Assembly (NCBI GenBank): GCA_004793585.1
Contig: SRZB01000002.1
Location: 62,001 to 126,000, forward strand
From: Hominisplanchenecus murintestinalis
GTDB taxonomy: Bacteria; Bacillota; Clostridia; Lachnospirales; Lachnospiraceae
DNA: 64,000 bases
Direction of reading: 5' to 3'
The notes under the pieces were generated by a model that did no database searches, was not told the origin of the DNA, and saw only the letters and a list, made by a program, of their open reading frames with translations. Shown piece after piece: positions 23,925-33,376 of this stretch (positions are counted from its first letter, which is position 1; the number at the start of each line of letters is the position of its first letter). Made by a program: the position numbers and the translations under genes.

Positions 23925-26270
23925 ATGCGAGCAGAATTACTTGCCCCGGCAGGGACTTATGAAAGCTTAAAGGCAGCAGTGGCGGCAGGAGCGGACGCTG
24001 TCTATGCAGGCGGCGCCAGATTTGGCGCAAGAGCTTATGCGGAAAATTTCACTGAAGAAGCCCTTTTGAAAGCGATTGATTTCTGCCACCTGCACGGCAG
24101 CAAACTGTACTTGACGGTCAATACGCTGCTGAAAGACGCAGAGATAGAAGAATTGTACGATTATCTGCTGCCGTATTATCGGGAAGGGCTTGATGCGGTG
24201 ATTGTCCAGGATATCGGCGTATTGAAGTATATCCGTGAAGCATTTCCTAAACTGGATATCCATGCAAGCACGCAGATGACGCTCTGCGGTGCAGATGGGG
24301 CAAAATTTCTGGCATCCGCGGGCGCTTCCAGGATTGTCACATCCAGAGAGCTTTCTTTGGAAGAAATTAGGGCAATCCACAGAGAAACATCTATCGAAAT
24401 CGAGAGTTTTGTCCACGGGGCGCTGTGTTACTGTTATTCGGGACAGTGCCTGACCAGCAGCCTGATCGGGGGACGCAGCGGCAACCGGGGGCGGTGCGCC
24501 CAGCCCTGCCGGCTTCCTTATCAGGCAGAAGGACGGGAGGGCTTTCTGTTGAGCCCGAAAGATATCTGTACGCTGGAGATTCTGCCGGAAATCCTGGATG
24601 CAGGCGTGTATTCCTTGAAAATTGAGGGGCGTATGAAACGGGCGGAATATACGGCGGGCGTAGTCCGGATTTACCGCAAGTACCTGGACATTGTACTGGC
24701 TCACGGCCGCAAAGAGTATCAGGTTTCTGAATATGATAAAAAAGAACTGATGGCGCTCTACAACCGCGGTGGATTTTCAACGGGATATTATGAGATGAGA
24801 AATGGACGTGAAATGATGTCCATGAAACGGGCAAACCATTTCGGTACTGAAGCAGCACGGGTAACTGCTGTCCGGCGGGGAAGTCTCACAGTCCGGGCGC
24901 TGGAACCGCTTCACAAAGGCGATATGCTGGAGAATACCGTACTTTCCGGGGATACGGCACAGGGTGCTTCCCTGAGCCTGAAACTGCCTGAGTCAGAGCT
25001 GCGGGGAATAAAGCCTGGAATGATACTCCACCGCACGCGTGATGAATTCCTTCTTGCGGAATTGAACCGCAAGTATATACAGACAGAAAGAAAAGAAAAA
25101 ATTAATGGGAAATTAATGATTTCGGGCGGGCAGCCTGTTATACTTAACGTAATTATGGGAAAAATATCCATAAGTGTAAAAGGCGAAGTTCCTCAGGTAT
25201 CGCAGAACCGCCCGTTAAGCGCCTTGGCGGTGAAAAAGCAGATAGAAAAAACAGGAAATACGCCTTTTGTATTTGAACATTTAGAAATACATCTGGAAGA
25301 TGGGCTTTTTCTGCCCCTGCAGTGTTTAAATGAGCTGCGCCGGAGAGCGCTGGACGAACTGGAACGTAAGCTTACCGGGGTATGGAAGCGGAATAATGCC
25401 GGAAAAAAAACGCATATAAAACTGCCGCACAATGCCGAACGCGCAGCGCACAGGTTAAATGCGTCTGTGGAAACAACAGCACAATTGGAAGCGCTGTGCA
25501 AGGTGCCCGGTATTTCAAATATTTATATCGAATGTACAATTCTGGAAACGCCGCTTCGCACAGAACAGGCGGAAAAATGGGCAGGACTCTGCCATGCAGC
25601 CGGAAAATCCTGTTACTATGTATTGCCCCGCATTTTCAGAGCAGATACAAAGGCGTTATATAGCGGGCATGAAAGCCTAAAAGCATTAGAATTGTTTGAC
25701 GGCGTACTGTTCCGAAACTATGAAGAATTTTTCTTCCTGCAGAAATACGGCTATACAAAAGCACGGATTCCGGATTACAATATGTATACTTATAACCGAT
25801 ATGCGGAAGAATTTTGGAAAGAGAGAGGAATCGCGCAGACGACCGCACCACTGGAATTAAATGACAGGGAACTGGCAGTACGTGGCTGCAAAAACAGTGA
25901 AATTCTCGTATATGGACACCTGCCTATGATGGTTTCCGCCCAATGCGTCAGGAAAAATGTAGACAAATGCCGGAAACAGAGCGGTTTTCTTTATCTAAAA
26001 GACAGAAAAGGGAAGCGGTTTCCCGTGAAAAACAGCTGTAGTTTCTGTTATAATGTTATTTATAATCATGTTCCTTTGGCGCTGTTCGGAAATAAGAAAG
26101 AGCTGGATGCCCTGGCTCCTGCATCGCTGCGTCTTTCGTTTACGATAGAGCCGCCCGAAAAAGCAGCCGGCATAGCGCAGGCTTTTGCAGAAAAGTTTGT
26201 AGAAGTGCGAAATATAGAATATGATTTCGGAGATTTTACCAGAGGACATTTTAAACGTGGAGTAGAGTAG
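23925..26270 (+). CDS. U32 family protein with DUF3656 (RlhA/YdcP-like)
   Basis: The 781-residue protein opens with the U32 motif MRAELLAPAGTYESLKAA and contains the family-defining IESFVHGALCYCYSGQCL and GRSGNRGRCAQPCR segments, followed by DUF3656-type and further C-terminal domains with a second set of cysteines (NSCSFCYNVIYN). Relatives of this architecture include RlhA, needed for hydroxylation of a cytidine in 23S rRNA; protease activity was the older label. The exact role here is inference. The CGGAGGT site fixes the ATG at 23925, although the frame is open from 23880. Confidence 0.88.
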   Translation: MRAELLAPAGTYESLKAAVAAGADAVYAGGARFGARAYAENFTEEALLKAIDFCHLHGSKLYLTVNTLLKDAEIEELYDYLLPYYREGLDAVIVQDIGVLKYIREAFPKLDIHASTQMTLCGADGAKFLASAGASRIVTSRELSLEEIRAIHRETSIEIESFVHGALCYCYSGQCLTSSLIGGRSGNRGRCAQPCRLPYQAEGREGFLLSPKDICTLEILPEILDAGVYSLKIEGRMKRAEYTAGVVRIYRKYLDIVLAHGRKEYQVSEYDKKELMALYNRGGFSTGYYEMRNGREMMSMKRANHFGTEAARVTAVRRGSLTVRALEPLHKGDMLENTVLSGDTAQGASLSLKLPESELRGIKPGMILHRTRDEFLLAELNRKYIQTERKEKINGKLMISGGQPVILNVIMGKISISVKGEVPQVSQNRPLSALAVKKQIEKTGNTPFVFEHLEIHLEDGLFLPLQCLNELRRRALDELERKLTGVWKRNNAGKKTHIKLPHNAERAAHRLNASVETTAQLEALCKVPGISNIYIECTILETPLRTEQAEKWAGLCHAAGKSCYYVLPRIFRADTKALYSGHESLKALELFDGVLFRNYEEFFFLQKYGYTKARIPDYNMYTYNRYAEEFWKERGIAQTTAPLELNDRELAVRGCKNSEILVYGHLPMMVSAQCVRKNVDKCRKQSGFLYLKDRKGKRFPVKNSCSFCYNVIYNHVPLALFGNKKELDALAPASLRLSFTIEPPEKAAGIAQAFAEKFVEVRNIEYDFGDFTRGHFKRGVE

Positions 26271-26278
26271 GTGAAAAC

Positions 26279-27649
26279 GTGACAAGGCTGATTATTGAGA
26301 TTTCAAAATATGTATTGATAGCATTGATTGTACTGTATACCCTGCAGTGTTATCTTGCTTTTGTGAAAAAGGATGAAGACTCCCGGGAATTCCTGTTCCT
26401 GCGGCAGAATGTGGTAATGTTCTGTATCCATTTTGTCGCTTTTATGGTATTTTACCTGAAAATGGAACGGCCGATGCTCTTATATTTTTATGGAGCGCAG
26501 GTGCTATATCTGCTGGCAGCGCTGGTATTTTTCAGGAATCTGTATCCACGGGCTTCAAAGCTGATTATCAACAACATGTGTATGCTGATTACCATAGGAT
26601 TTATTATGCTTACGAGGCTGTCCTATGACCAGTCTACCAAACAGTTTACCATACTGGCTGTCGGTACGGTGATTGCCCTTATCATTCCTGTGATTATACG
26701 TAAGATGCGGATACTTACGAAATGGGCATGGGTTTATGCTGTGCTGGGAATCGGGCTTTTGGGCGTGGTAGCAGTAATCGCGCGTTCTACCTATGGGGCG
26801 AAGCTTTCTTTGAGTGTGGGCGGCATCACGCTGCAGCCTTCCGAGTTTGTGAAAATCCTGTTTGTATTTTTCGCGGCAGGAATGCTGGCAAAATCCATAG
26901 AGTTTAAAAATATCGTGGTAACTACCGCGCTGGCTGCCTTTCATGTATTAATTCTTGTCATCTCCACAGATTTGGGAAGCGCGCTGATTTTCTTTATCAC
27001 GTACCTGATGATGCTTTACGTGGCAACAAAGGATATCCGATATCTTCTGGCAGGATTTGCCGCAGGCGCATTGGCGGCAGTGGCGGCATATTTCCTGTTT
27101 AGCCATGTGCGGGTACGGGTAGAAATCTGGCAGGATCCATTTAAAGAATACGAGGGCGGCGGCTACCAGGTAGCGCAGGCGCTGTTTGCCATCGGCGCGG
27201 GAGGATGGTTTGGAACGGGGCTGTTCCAGGGTTCACCGGGTGCAATTCCGATCGTTGACCAGGATTTTATGTTTGCGGCAATCGTAGAAGAGCTTGGGGG
27301 AATATTTGCCATCTGCCTGATTCTAATCTGTATGAGTTGTTTTATCATGTTTGTAAATATTTCGATGAAACTGGAGGAGGATTTTTACCGGTATGTGGCG
27401 TTTGGTCTTGGATGCCTTTATGGAGTCCAGGTGTTTTTAACTGTAGGCGGAGCGATGAAAATGATTCCGATGACAGGTGTTACCCTGCCTCTGATCAGTA
27501 CCGGAGGCAGTTCACTTTTAAGCACCCTTGCATCTTTTTCCATTATCCAGGGACTTTATATTTTAAGAGAAGACGAGGAAAACAGGTTTGAAGAAGAATA
27601 CTACGACAACGGAAACGGAGGATATCCAGATTCGCGATATCCCTATTGA
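26279..27649 (+). CDS. FtsW/RodA/SpoVE-family glycan polymerase
   Basis: A 456-residue SEDS protein with about ten transmembrane segments. The conserved STGGSSLLSTLASFSIIQG near the C-terminus and LQPSEFVKI in the middle are family signatures. SEDS proteins polymerise lipid II together with a class B penicillin-binding protein; the next gene encodes one. Start is GTG at 26279, 8 bases after the U32 stop. Whether it serves division, elongation or sporulation is not decidable from sequence; the acidic C-tail (REDEENRFEEEYYDN) is encoded in a 62-base overlap with the PBP gene. Confidence 0.92.
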   Translation: MTRLIIEISKYVLIALIVLYTLQCYLAFVKKDEDSREFLFLRQNVVMFCIHFVAFMVFYLKMERPMLLYFYGAQVLYLLAALVFFRNLYPRASKLIINNMCMLITIGFIMLTRLSYDQSTKQFTILAVGTVIALIIPVIIRKMRILTKWAWVYAVLGIGLLGVVAVIARSTYGAKLSLSVGGITLQPSEFVKILFVFFAAGMLAKSIEFKNIVVTTALAAFHVLILVISTDLGSALIFFITYLMMLYVATKDIRYLLAGFAAGALAAVAAYFLFSHVRVRVEIWQDPFKEYEGGGYQVAQALFAIGAGGWFGTGLFQGSPGAIPIVDQDFMFAAIVEELGGIFAICLILICMSCFIMFVNISMKLEEDFYRYVAFGLGCLYGVQVFLTVGGAMKMIPMTGVTLPLISTGGSSLLSTLASFSIIQGLYILREDEENRFEEEYYDNGNGGYPDSRYPY

Positions 27650-29168
27650 TGAAGAGCGTCCCAGAAAGAAACGGAAGCTTTCTCCAAAGCCTAAAAAAAA
27701 GAAAGAACCTAAAGATGATATCCCGCCGGAAGTCAGTGAGCGAAAACGCAGGAACCGGAACTTAGTACAGGTCAGCTATATCTTTGTGTTTATGTTTCTG
27801 TCCTTAGCCGGGTATCTGGTACATTTTAATCTGAAAAAAGCGGATGAAATTAATTCTCATGTCAATAATACAAAGCAGGAGAGTAAGCAGGAAATGATTA
27901 TCCGAGGTTCCATTCTCTCCGCTGACGGTGAAATCCTTGCCGGAACAAACGTGGACGAAGCCGGAAATGAAACACGGCTCTATCCATTTGAAAATGTGTT
28001 TTCTCATGTGGTAGGCTATGCGTCCAATGGAAAGGCAGGAATTGAGTCGACTTCAAATTTTGATTTGATGTCAAGCCATGCTTCGATACTTGACCAGATT
28101 CGGGAACAGAATCTGGAATCTAAAGTGAGAGGGGATAATGTGGTTCTCACTTTAGATTCCAGGCTCCAGAAAGCATGTTATGACGCACTTGGCTCTTACA
28201 ATGGAGCTGTAGTAGTGATAGAGCCGGATACCGGAAAAATCCTGGCAATGGTTTCAAAACCAGATTTTAACCCGAACACCATTGAAGGCGACTGGGATTC
28301 CCTGATCAGTGATTCTTCAAACAGTTCCCTGTTTAACCGTGCTGCACAGGGACAGTACCCGCCCGGATCTACGTTTAAAATCATGACGACACTTGCGTAT
28401 CTGCGTGAACATCCCGACGACTATCAGAGTTACCGTTATGACTGCGGCGGCAGTATTTCCAAGGATGATGTGAGGATTACCTGTTACGGCGGGGAAGTTC
28501 ACGGCCATGTAAATCTGGAAGAGTCTTTTGTACATTCCTGTAATGGCGCGTATGCAAAAATCGGAATGGATCTGGATGACGGTGATTTCCGGAAACTGTG
28601 TGAGGAATTCCAGTTCAACACGTCCCTGCCTATAGAACTTCCTTCTGCCAAGAGTTTGTTTACGCTGGATAAAGGAGCTTCTTATGGTGAAGAAATGATG
28701 ACTGCTATCGGACAGGGCAATACCGTCGCTTCTCCGCTGCAGATGGCATTGATTACGGCCACTGTAGCAAACGGCGGATCTATGATGCGGCCATATTTTA
28801 TCGACCATATCGAAACCTATGACGGAAATATGGTAAAGCAAAATAAACCCACAGTATACAAAGAACTGATGAGTGCGGATGAAGCAGGAATTCTCAGGGG
28901 ATTTATGGAAAAAACAGTAGAAGAGGGAACAGCATCCGCGCTTTCAGGACAGAGTTACAGTGCGGCGGGAAAGACGGGTTCTGCCGAGTACGAAACGGGA
29001 AGCGGAAAAGAAACCCATTCCTGGTTTGTGGGGTACACGAATGTAAATGATCCGGAGCTGGCAATTGCCGTTATCGCTGAAAACGGCGGCTCCGGAAGCT
29101 CTGCGGCAGTACCTATTGCAAAGCAGATTTTCGACGCATATTACAATAATTACTATAGCGGTTATTGA
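27588..29168 (+). CDS. Class B penicillin-binding protein (transpeptidase)
   Basis: The 526-residue transpeptidase cross-links peptidoglycan made by the SEDS partner. A ~58-residue very basic cytoplasmic N-terminus precedes one transmembrane segment (~60-79). Active-site motifs are complete: S261-T-F-K264, S317-C-N319 and K462-T-G464. It is short and lacks PASTA domains, like the PbpA type found beside FtsW/RodA genes. The start used here is TTG 27588, overlapping the upstream gene by 62 bases; GAGGAAAAC is the only plausible ribosome-binding site. A later non-standard start after ACGGAGG (27617) cannot be excluded. Confidence 0.93.
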   Translation: MKKNTTTTETEDIQIRDIPIDEERPRKKRKLSPKPKKKKEPKDDIPPEVSERKRRNRNLVQVSYIFVFMFLSLAGYLVHFNLKKADEINSHVNNTKQESKQEMIIRGSILSADGEILAGTNVDEAGNETRLYPFENVFSHVVGYASNGKAGIESTSNFDLMSSHASILDQIREQNLESKVRGDNVVLTLDSRLQKACYDALGSYNGAVVVIEPDTGKILAMVSKPDFNPNTIEGDWDSLISDSSNSSLFNRAAQGQYPPGSTFKIMTTLAYLREHPDDYQSYRYDCGGSISKDDVRITCYGGEVHGHVNLEESFVHSCNGAYAKIGMDLDDGDFRKLCEEFQFNTSLPIELPSAKSLFTLDKGASYGEEMMTAIGQGNTVASPLQMALITATVANGGSMMRPYFIDHIETYDGNMVKQNKPTVYKELMSADEAGILRGFMEKTVEEGTASALSGQSYSAAGKTGSAEYETGSGKETHSWFVGYTNVNDPELAIAVIAENGGSGSSAAVPIAKQIFDAYYNNYYSGY

Positions 29169-29196
29169 TGTCTCCTAAGGAGTTTTTATAAACGGG

Positions 29197-29225
29197 TTGC
29201 ATGATTCTGGAAAACGAGTTATACT
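29197..29225 (+). promoter_or_regulatory. Promoter of the Nudix gene
   Basis: TTGCAT (29197-29202), 17-base spacer, TATACT (29220-29225). Confidence 0.65.
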
Positions 29226-29268
29226 AAAACCAGTCAAAATGACACAACGCATAACAGGAGGAATTGCA

Positions 29269-29721
29269 ATGATTGAGGCAACGAGCTGTGGCGGTGTGGT
29301 GATATTTCGTGGTAAAATCCTGGTTCTGTACAAGAGTTATAAAAATAAGTATGAGGGCTGGGTTCTGCCTAAGGGAACTGTAGAGGCTGGTGAGGAATTT
29401 AAGGAAACCGCTGCGCGAGAAGTCTTGGAGGAGACAGGGGTACAGGCCTCCATAATTAAATATATCGGAAAAAGCCGATATACCTTTAATGTACCGGAAG
29501 ACACCGTGGAAAAAGATGTCCACTGGTATCTGATGATGTCAGACAGCTATTACAGCAAACCACAACGTGAGGAATATTTTGTAGATTCAGGATATTATAA
29601 GTTTCACGAAGCGTATCATCTGTTGAAATTTTCTAATGAAAAAATGATTCTGGAGAACGCATACAATGAATATCTGGATTTAAAGAAACGAAATCTCTGG
29701 GGAAGCCGCAAGTATTTTTAA
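29269..29721 (+). CDS. Nudix hydrolase
   Basis: A 150-residue Nudix hydrolase; the Nudix box G-TVEAG-E-EFKETAA-REVLEETGV fits GX5EX7REUXEEXGU exactly, giving the Mg-binding glutamates. It cleaves nucleoside-diphosphate-X compounds; the substrate (Ap4A-like, oxidised nucleotides or other) is not predictable. The ACAGGAGG site selects the ATG at 29269. The next gene, a polyphosphate:AMP phosphotransferase, is beyond a strong terminator. Confidence 0.9.
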   Translation: MIEATSCGGVVIFRGKILVLYKSYKNKYEGWVLPKGTVEAGEEFKETAAREVLEETGVQASIIKYIGKSRYTFNVPEDTVEKDVHWYLMMSDSYYSKPQREEYFVDSGYYKFHEAYHLLKFSNEKMILENAYNEYLDLKKRNLWGSRKYF

Positions 29722-29787
29722 TGCAGGAAATAAAAACCGCCTAAACGGGCGGTCTGGGCAAATGCGGTATCTGCTTTGGTAAGAGAA

Positions 29788-29832
29788 GGGTTGCCGCAGA
29801 ACATAAGAACATTCTGCCGCAGCCCATTTTTT
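29788..29832 (+). terminator. Strong hairpin with T-run just before the PPK2 gene
   Basis: GGGTTGCCGCAGAA (29788-29801) pairs with TTCTGCCGCAGCCC (29812-29825) with one G-U and one mismatch, followed by ATTTTTT. Only 20 bases separate it from the next start codon, so it ends the Nudix transcript and could attenuate the next gene. Confidence 0.85.
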
Positions 29833-29851
29833 CAAAGAAAGGAGTGTGTGT

Positions 29852-31345
29852 ATGCTCGAAAAAATCAATCTTTCTAAGAAAATGGATAAGAGGGAATTTA
29901 AAGAAACCATGAATGTGCTGACCGCCCGTCTGGGGATGCTGCAGCGGGAATGCCGGGAGCTTGGCATCCCTGTCATTGTCGTATTTGAAGGCTTTGGAGC
30001 TGCCGGAAAAGGAACGCTGATTAACCGGCTGATCCAGCCCCTGGATCCCCGTGGGTTCAAAGTGTACAGCATCGGGCCGGAATCAAAAGAAGAGAAGATG
30101 CACCCGTTCCTGTGGCGTTTTTGGACAAAAACCCCCGCAGACGGGCGGATTGCCATCTTCGACAGAAGCTGGTACCGCAGGGTACTTCTTGAGAGGTTTG
30201 AGGGACTGACGGCAGAAGGGCAGATTGGGTACGCATACCAGGAAATCGTATCCTTTGAGAAGATGCTGTCCGATAGCGGCACTGTAATTATCAAACTGTT
30301 TTTAGATATTACACAAGAAGAACAAAAGAAAAGATTCCATAAGCTTTTAGCAAATGAGGAAACCGCATGGAGAGTTTCAAAAAAAGATTTAAGAAGAAAT
30401 AAGCATTTTGAAGAATACAAAGTGATGAATGAGGAAATGCTTCAAAAGACAGATACAGATTTCGCTCCCTGGACCGTAGTGGAAGCAATGGATAAAGAAT
30501 ATGCTGCGGCAAAGGTACTTTGCACAGTTGTAAGCCATCTGGAAAAACAGATTGAGGAAGCGAGAGCTTCCGCGAAAACCCCAGAGTCTGCCAACAGACG
30601 CCATACAGCAGGAACTCTGTTTCAAGCTTCCGTATTGGACAGCGTTGACCTCAGCCTGTCTTACACACAGGAAGAATATAAAATGCATTTGAAAAAACTC
30701 CAGAAAAAGCTTTCTCTTCTCCACAGCGAGCTTTACCGCAGGCGGATTCCTGTAGTACTTGGATTTGAAGGATGGGATGCCGGCGGAAAGGGCGGAGCGA
30801 TTAAACGGCTGACAAAGTGCCTGGACCCACGGGGCTATGCAGTAAATCCCACCGCTGCGCCAAATGATATTGAAAAGACGCATCATTATCTGTGGAGATT
30901 CTGGCAGAACATGCCGAAAGCGGGTCATATAGCTATTTTTGACAGAACCTGGTATGGAAGGGTTATGGTGGAGCGTATCGAAGGCTTCTGCACCTGTGAG
31001 GAATGGCAGCGGGCTTACAAAGAAATAAATGACATGGAAGAGCATATCGCAAACGCAGGGGCAATCGTTATCAAATTCTGGATGCACATTGATAAGGATG
31101 AGCAGGAACGCCGTTTTCAGGAGCGCATGTCCATACCCGAAAAGCAATGGAAAATCACGGACGAGGACTGGCGGAACCGTGAAAAATGGGATGCTTATGA
31201 AGAAGCGGTAGATGAAATGCTGATCCGTACTTCTACAACGTATGCCCCTTGGGTGATTGTGGAAGGGAACGACAAATACTATGCCAGGATTAAGGTACTG
31301 AAAACCGTGGTGGACGCCATTGAGGAAAGGTTGAAACAGACGTAA
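29852..31345 (+). CDS. Polyphosphate:AMP phosphotransferase, two fused PPK2 domains
   Basis: A 497-residue protein made of two tandem PPK2 domains, the arrangement of PAP-type polyphosphate:AMP phosphotransferases, which make ADP from AMP and polyphosphate. Each half has a P-loop (EGFGAAGKGTLI near 46-57 and EGWDAGGKGGAI near 295), an RF(W) track and a DRSWY/DRTWY lid motif. In fused enzymes usually only the C-terminal half is catalytic; here both P-loops keep the lysine. AAAGGAG (29838-29844) selects the ATG at 29852. It would tie energy stores to the adenylate pool. Confidence 0.92.
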   Translation: MLEKINLSKKMDKREFKETMNVLTARLGMLQRECRELGIPVIVVFEGFGAAGKGTLINRLIQPLDPRGFKVYSIGPESKEEKMHPFLWRFWTKTPADGRIAIFDRSWYRRVLLERFEGLTAEGQIGYAYQEIVSFEKMLSDSGTVIIKLFLDITQEEQKKRFHKLLANEETAWRVSKKDLRRNKHFEEYKVMNEEMLQKTDTDFAPWTVVEAMDKEYAAAKVLCTVVSHLEKQIEEARASAKTPESANRRHTAGTLFQASVLDSVDLSLSYTQEEYKMHLKKLQKKLSLLHSELYRRRIPVVLGFEGWDAGGKGGAIKRLTKCLDPRGYAVNPTAAPNDIEKTHHYLWRFWQNMPKAGHIAIFDRTWYGRVMVERIEGFCTCEEWQRAYKEINDMEEHIANAGAIVIKFWMHIDKDEQERRFQERMSIPEKQWKITDEDWRNREKWDAYEEAVDEMLIRTSTTYAPWVIVEGNDKYYARIKVLKTVVDAIEERLKQT

Positions 31346-31347
31346 AT

Positions 31348-31695
31348 ATGGAATGGTATTCGAAACTTTATATCGGCGACAGGGCAAAGCCCAAGGCTGA
31401 AAAAATTATCCGGAAATTAAAAAGAAACGCGGGACAGATTGACATTTACCTGATTACGCTCGCCGCGAACGGGCAGGATATGCTGGATATCATCCATTCA
31501 GCATATCTGAAATTGCCTGCCGTGAGGCGGAATCTTCCTATGATTGTAGGGATAGCAAAAGGGTATGACGAGGCAGTAGATATCGTTCAGGAAATGCTGG
31601 CCGAAACCTGCGCGCAGGCAGGCAACACCAACATTCCCGAATATCTGAAACAAAAAGAAGGAAGCGTAAGCAAAGAAAAAGAGCTGCAGGAGTGA
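31348..31695 (+). CDS. Conserved small protein of unknown function
   Basis: A 115-residue soluble protein starting 2 bases after the PPK2 stop; no family recognised. The N-terminal part (WYSKLYIGDRAKPKAEKIIRKLKRNAG) is basic, the middle (DIYLITLAANGQDMLDIIHSAYL, LPMIVGIAKGYDEAVDIVQEML) looks like an alpha/beta fold and the tail is charged. Coupled on both sides (PPK2 before, DUF2953 gene 4 bases after), so it is probably a real gene of that operon. It has no strong ribosome-binding site of its own. Confidence 0.7.
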   Translation: MEWYSKLYIGDRAKPKAEKIIRKLKRNAGQIDIYLITLAANGQDMLDIIHSAYLKLPAVRRNLPMIVGIAKGYDEAVDIVQEMLAETCAQAGNTNIPEYLKQKEGSVSKEKELQE

Positions 31696-31699
31696 GAAT

Positions 31700-32689
31700 A
31701 TGCTACATATTATCTTGGCAATACTAAAAATACTGGGAATCCTTCTGGCAGCGCTTTTGCTTTTTCTCCTGCTGGCCCTGCTTTTTGTGCTTTTTGTACC
31801 GCTGCGTTACCGTCTGACTGTCCAAAAAGATACGGGAGGCGTCCTGATTAAGGGAAAATTCACCTGGCTGCTTCGTCTTATCGCAATTTCCGGGGGATAT
31901 CAGAATGCGAAGCCTTATGTAGAGCTTCGGATATTATTTTTGAAAAAGAAACTGCTTCCTACAGAGTCAGAAGATTTCGAAAAGCCGCTGAAAAAAAAGC
32001 TTGAAAAACCAAAGCGGCAAAAAAAAATGAAAAAAAATAACTTGCCCGGAACTGACAGGAAAAAATCTCCCGAACCGGAAATACAGACGGACTGTCCCCC
32101 GAAATCCCGGGACACGTACGATACAGAAAAGGCAATAGAGCAAAGACAGCCGGATGAACTAAAACTATGCAGACAAACATCCTGGTTTAAACGCGTACCG
32201 GAAAAACTGTCTCATTTATGGAGAAAGATTTCCGGAATGCTGCGGAAAATCTTGGGAATTTTGAAAAACATTCCCAGGAATATTCAAGAGTTTTGGAAAA
32301 CGCTGAAAAAGATATTTCAGAAAACCGGAGATTTTATCGGGCTGCTGCGCTCTGAATTGGCAAAGACGGTATTCTCGCATTTCAGACAGCATTTGAAATA
32401 TTTATGGAAACATTTACAGCCGGACAGGATACAGGGGGAATTACGGTATGGTTTTTCCGACCCTGCAATAACAGGGCAGCTCACGGGAGTTTTGTATCTT
32501 CTGCTTCCGGTAAATTGTTATAAAGTCCGCTTAGAACCCGATTTCGAACATGCTATATATGAAGGACAGATTCATATCTGCGGACATATCCGGTTCTGGC
32601 ATTTTGTAAGAGTAGCATGGAAAGTGTTCCGGGACAAAGAATTTAGAACGTTATACAGAAAATTTGCTTCCGGCAGCCTTTCTGTATAG
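31700..32689 (+). CDS. DUF2953 membrane protein (YtfI-like)
   Basis: A 329-residue protein with one strongly hydrophobic N-terminal helix (residues 5-35, almost all L, A, I), a DUF2953 domain split by a long lysine-rich, low-complexity insert (~95-150), and a C-terminal GELRYGFSDPAITGQLTGVLYLLLP segment that is the DUF2953 core. In Bacillus the homologue ytfI lies next to ytfJ (gerW), exactly as here, linking it to sporulation. GGAG is placed 8 bases before the ATG. Confidence 0.85.
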   Translation: MLHIILAILKILGILLAALLLFLLLALLFVLFVPLRYRLTVQKDTGGVLIKGKFTWLLRLIAISGGYQNAKPYVELRILFLKKKLLPTESEDFEKPLKKKLEKPKRQKKMKKNNLPGTDRKKSPEPEIQTDCPPKSRDTYDTEKAIEQRQPDELKLCRQTSWFKRVPEKLSHLWRKISGMLRKILGILKNIPRNIQEFWKTLKKIFQKTGDFIGLLRSELAKTVFSHFRQHLKYLWKHLQPDRIQGELRYGFSDPAITGQLTGVLYLLLPVNCYKVRLEPDFEHAIYEGQIHICGHIRFWHFVRVAWKVFRDKEFRTLYRKFASGSLSV

Positions 32690-32715
32690 GAAACCAAATA
32701 TAAGGAGGAATTATC

Positions 32716-33126
32716 ATGGCTTCAGAGAATAATTTTCAAACAACCGTAGATTCCCTGTTTAAAGGGATGAACAGCTTTATCACTACGAAAACAGTCGTCG
32801 GCGAGGCGGTTCACATCGGGGATACTATCATTCTGCCGCTTGTAGATGTGTCTTTCGGCGTAGGAGCTTCCGCGAGATCCGAGGATAAGAAAAGCGGGGG
32901 AGGCGGTGGAATGGGCGGCAAGATGACTCCCAGCGCAATCCTGGTTATCCAGAACGGAACCACAAAACTGGTAAATGTCAGGAATCAGGACGGGCTTACA
33001 AAAGTTTTAGATATGGTGCCTGATTTCGTAAGCAGATTTACAGACAGTAAAAGCACACCGGCAAAAGAAGAAAAAGAATCAGCACAGGCAGCCGTAGATG
33101 ACATTTTCACGGACATCGAGGGATAG
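32716..33126 (+). CDS. gerW: Spore protein GerW (YtfJ family)
   Basis: A 136-residue YtfJ/GerW-family protein. The conserved TVVGEAVHIGDTIILPLVDVSFGVG segment is followed by the glycine-rich GGGGGMGGK and TPSAILVIQNG. It is needed for normal spore germination in Bacillus and works with the DUF2953 partner upstream. TAAGGAGG precedes the ATG. Confidence 0.93.
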   Translation: MASENNFQTTVDSLFKGMNSFITTKTVVGEAVHIGDTIILPLVDVSFGVGASARSEDKKSGGGGGMGGKMTPSAILVIQNGTTKLVNVRNQDGLTKVLDMVPDFVSRFTDSKSTPAKEEKESAQAAVDDIFTDIEG

Positions 33127-33173
33127 AATGACATCAGGCGCATATAATGGTAAAAAGTACTTCAGGAGCGTGC

Positions 33174-33311
33174 ATGAAACGCATTATAGGGTATACACTG
33201 TTCTGGATGGGCATCGGAATGCTTCTGGCAGTCATCATCCCGTATAAATTTTTTACTATTCTTATATGCGCCATCGTATTATTGATTGGATATAATCTAT
33301 TCTGCTGTTGA
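33174..33311 (+). CDS. Small membrane protein
   Basis: A 45-residue open frame, MKRIIGYTLFWMGIGMLLAV..., with two hydrophobic helices (residues 4-22 and 27-43) and a CAGGAG site 6 bases before the ATG. Its hydrophobicity pattern and clean site support a real gene, of a type often seen in Lachnospiraceae; function unknown. It is followed by a terminator. Confidence 0.65.
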   Translation: MKRIIGYTLFWMGIGMLLAVIIPYKFFTILICAIVLLIGYNLFCC

Positions 33312-33327
33312 TGCAGGATATACAAAA

Positions 33328-33358
33328 GGCCTCTCATTCCGCTGACGGATGAGAGGCC
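33328..33358. terminator. Bidirectional terminator
   Basis: GGCCTCTCAT (33328-33337) and ATGAGAGGCC (33349-33358) form a perfect 10-bp stem between the converging small gene and rpmB; the - strand has TTTTG after it. Confidence 0.85.
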
Positions 33359-33376
33359 CAGATTGTTTTCTGCCGT

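Noticed and set aside
30389..31387. 332-codon open frame on the - strand opposite the PPK2 gene
   Set aside because: It is antisense to a well-conserved enzyme and shows no recognisable domain; a result of codon bias.
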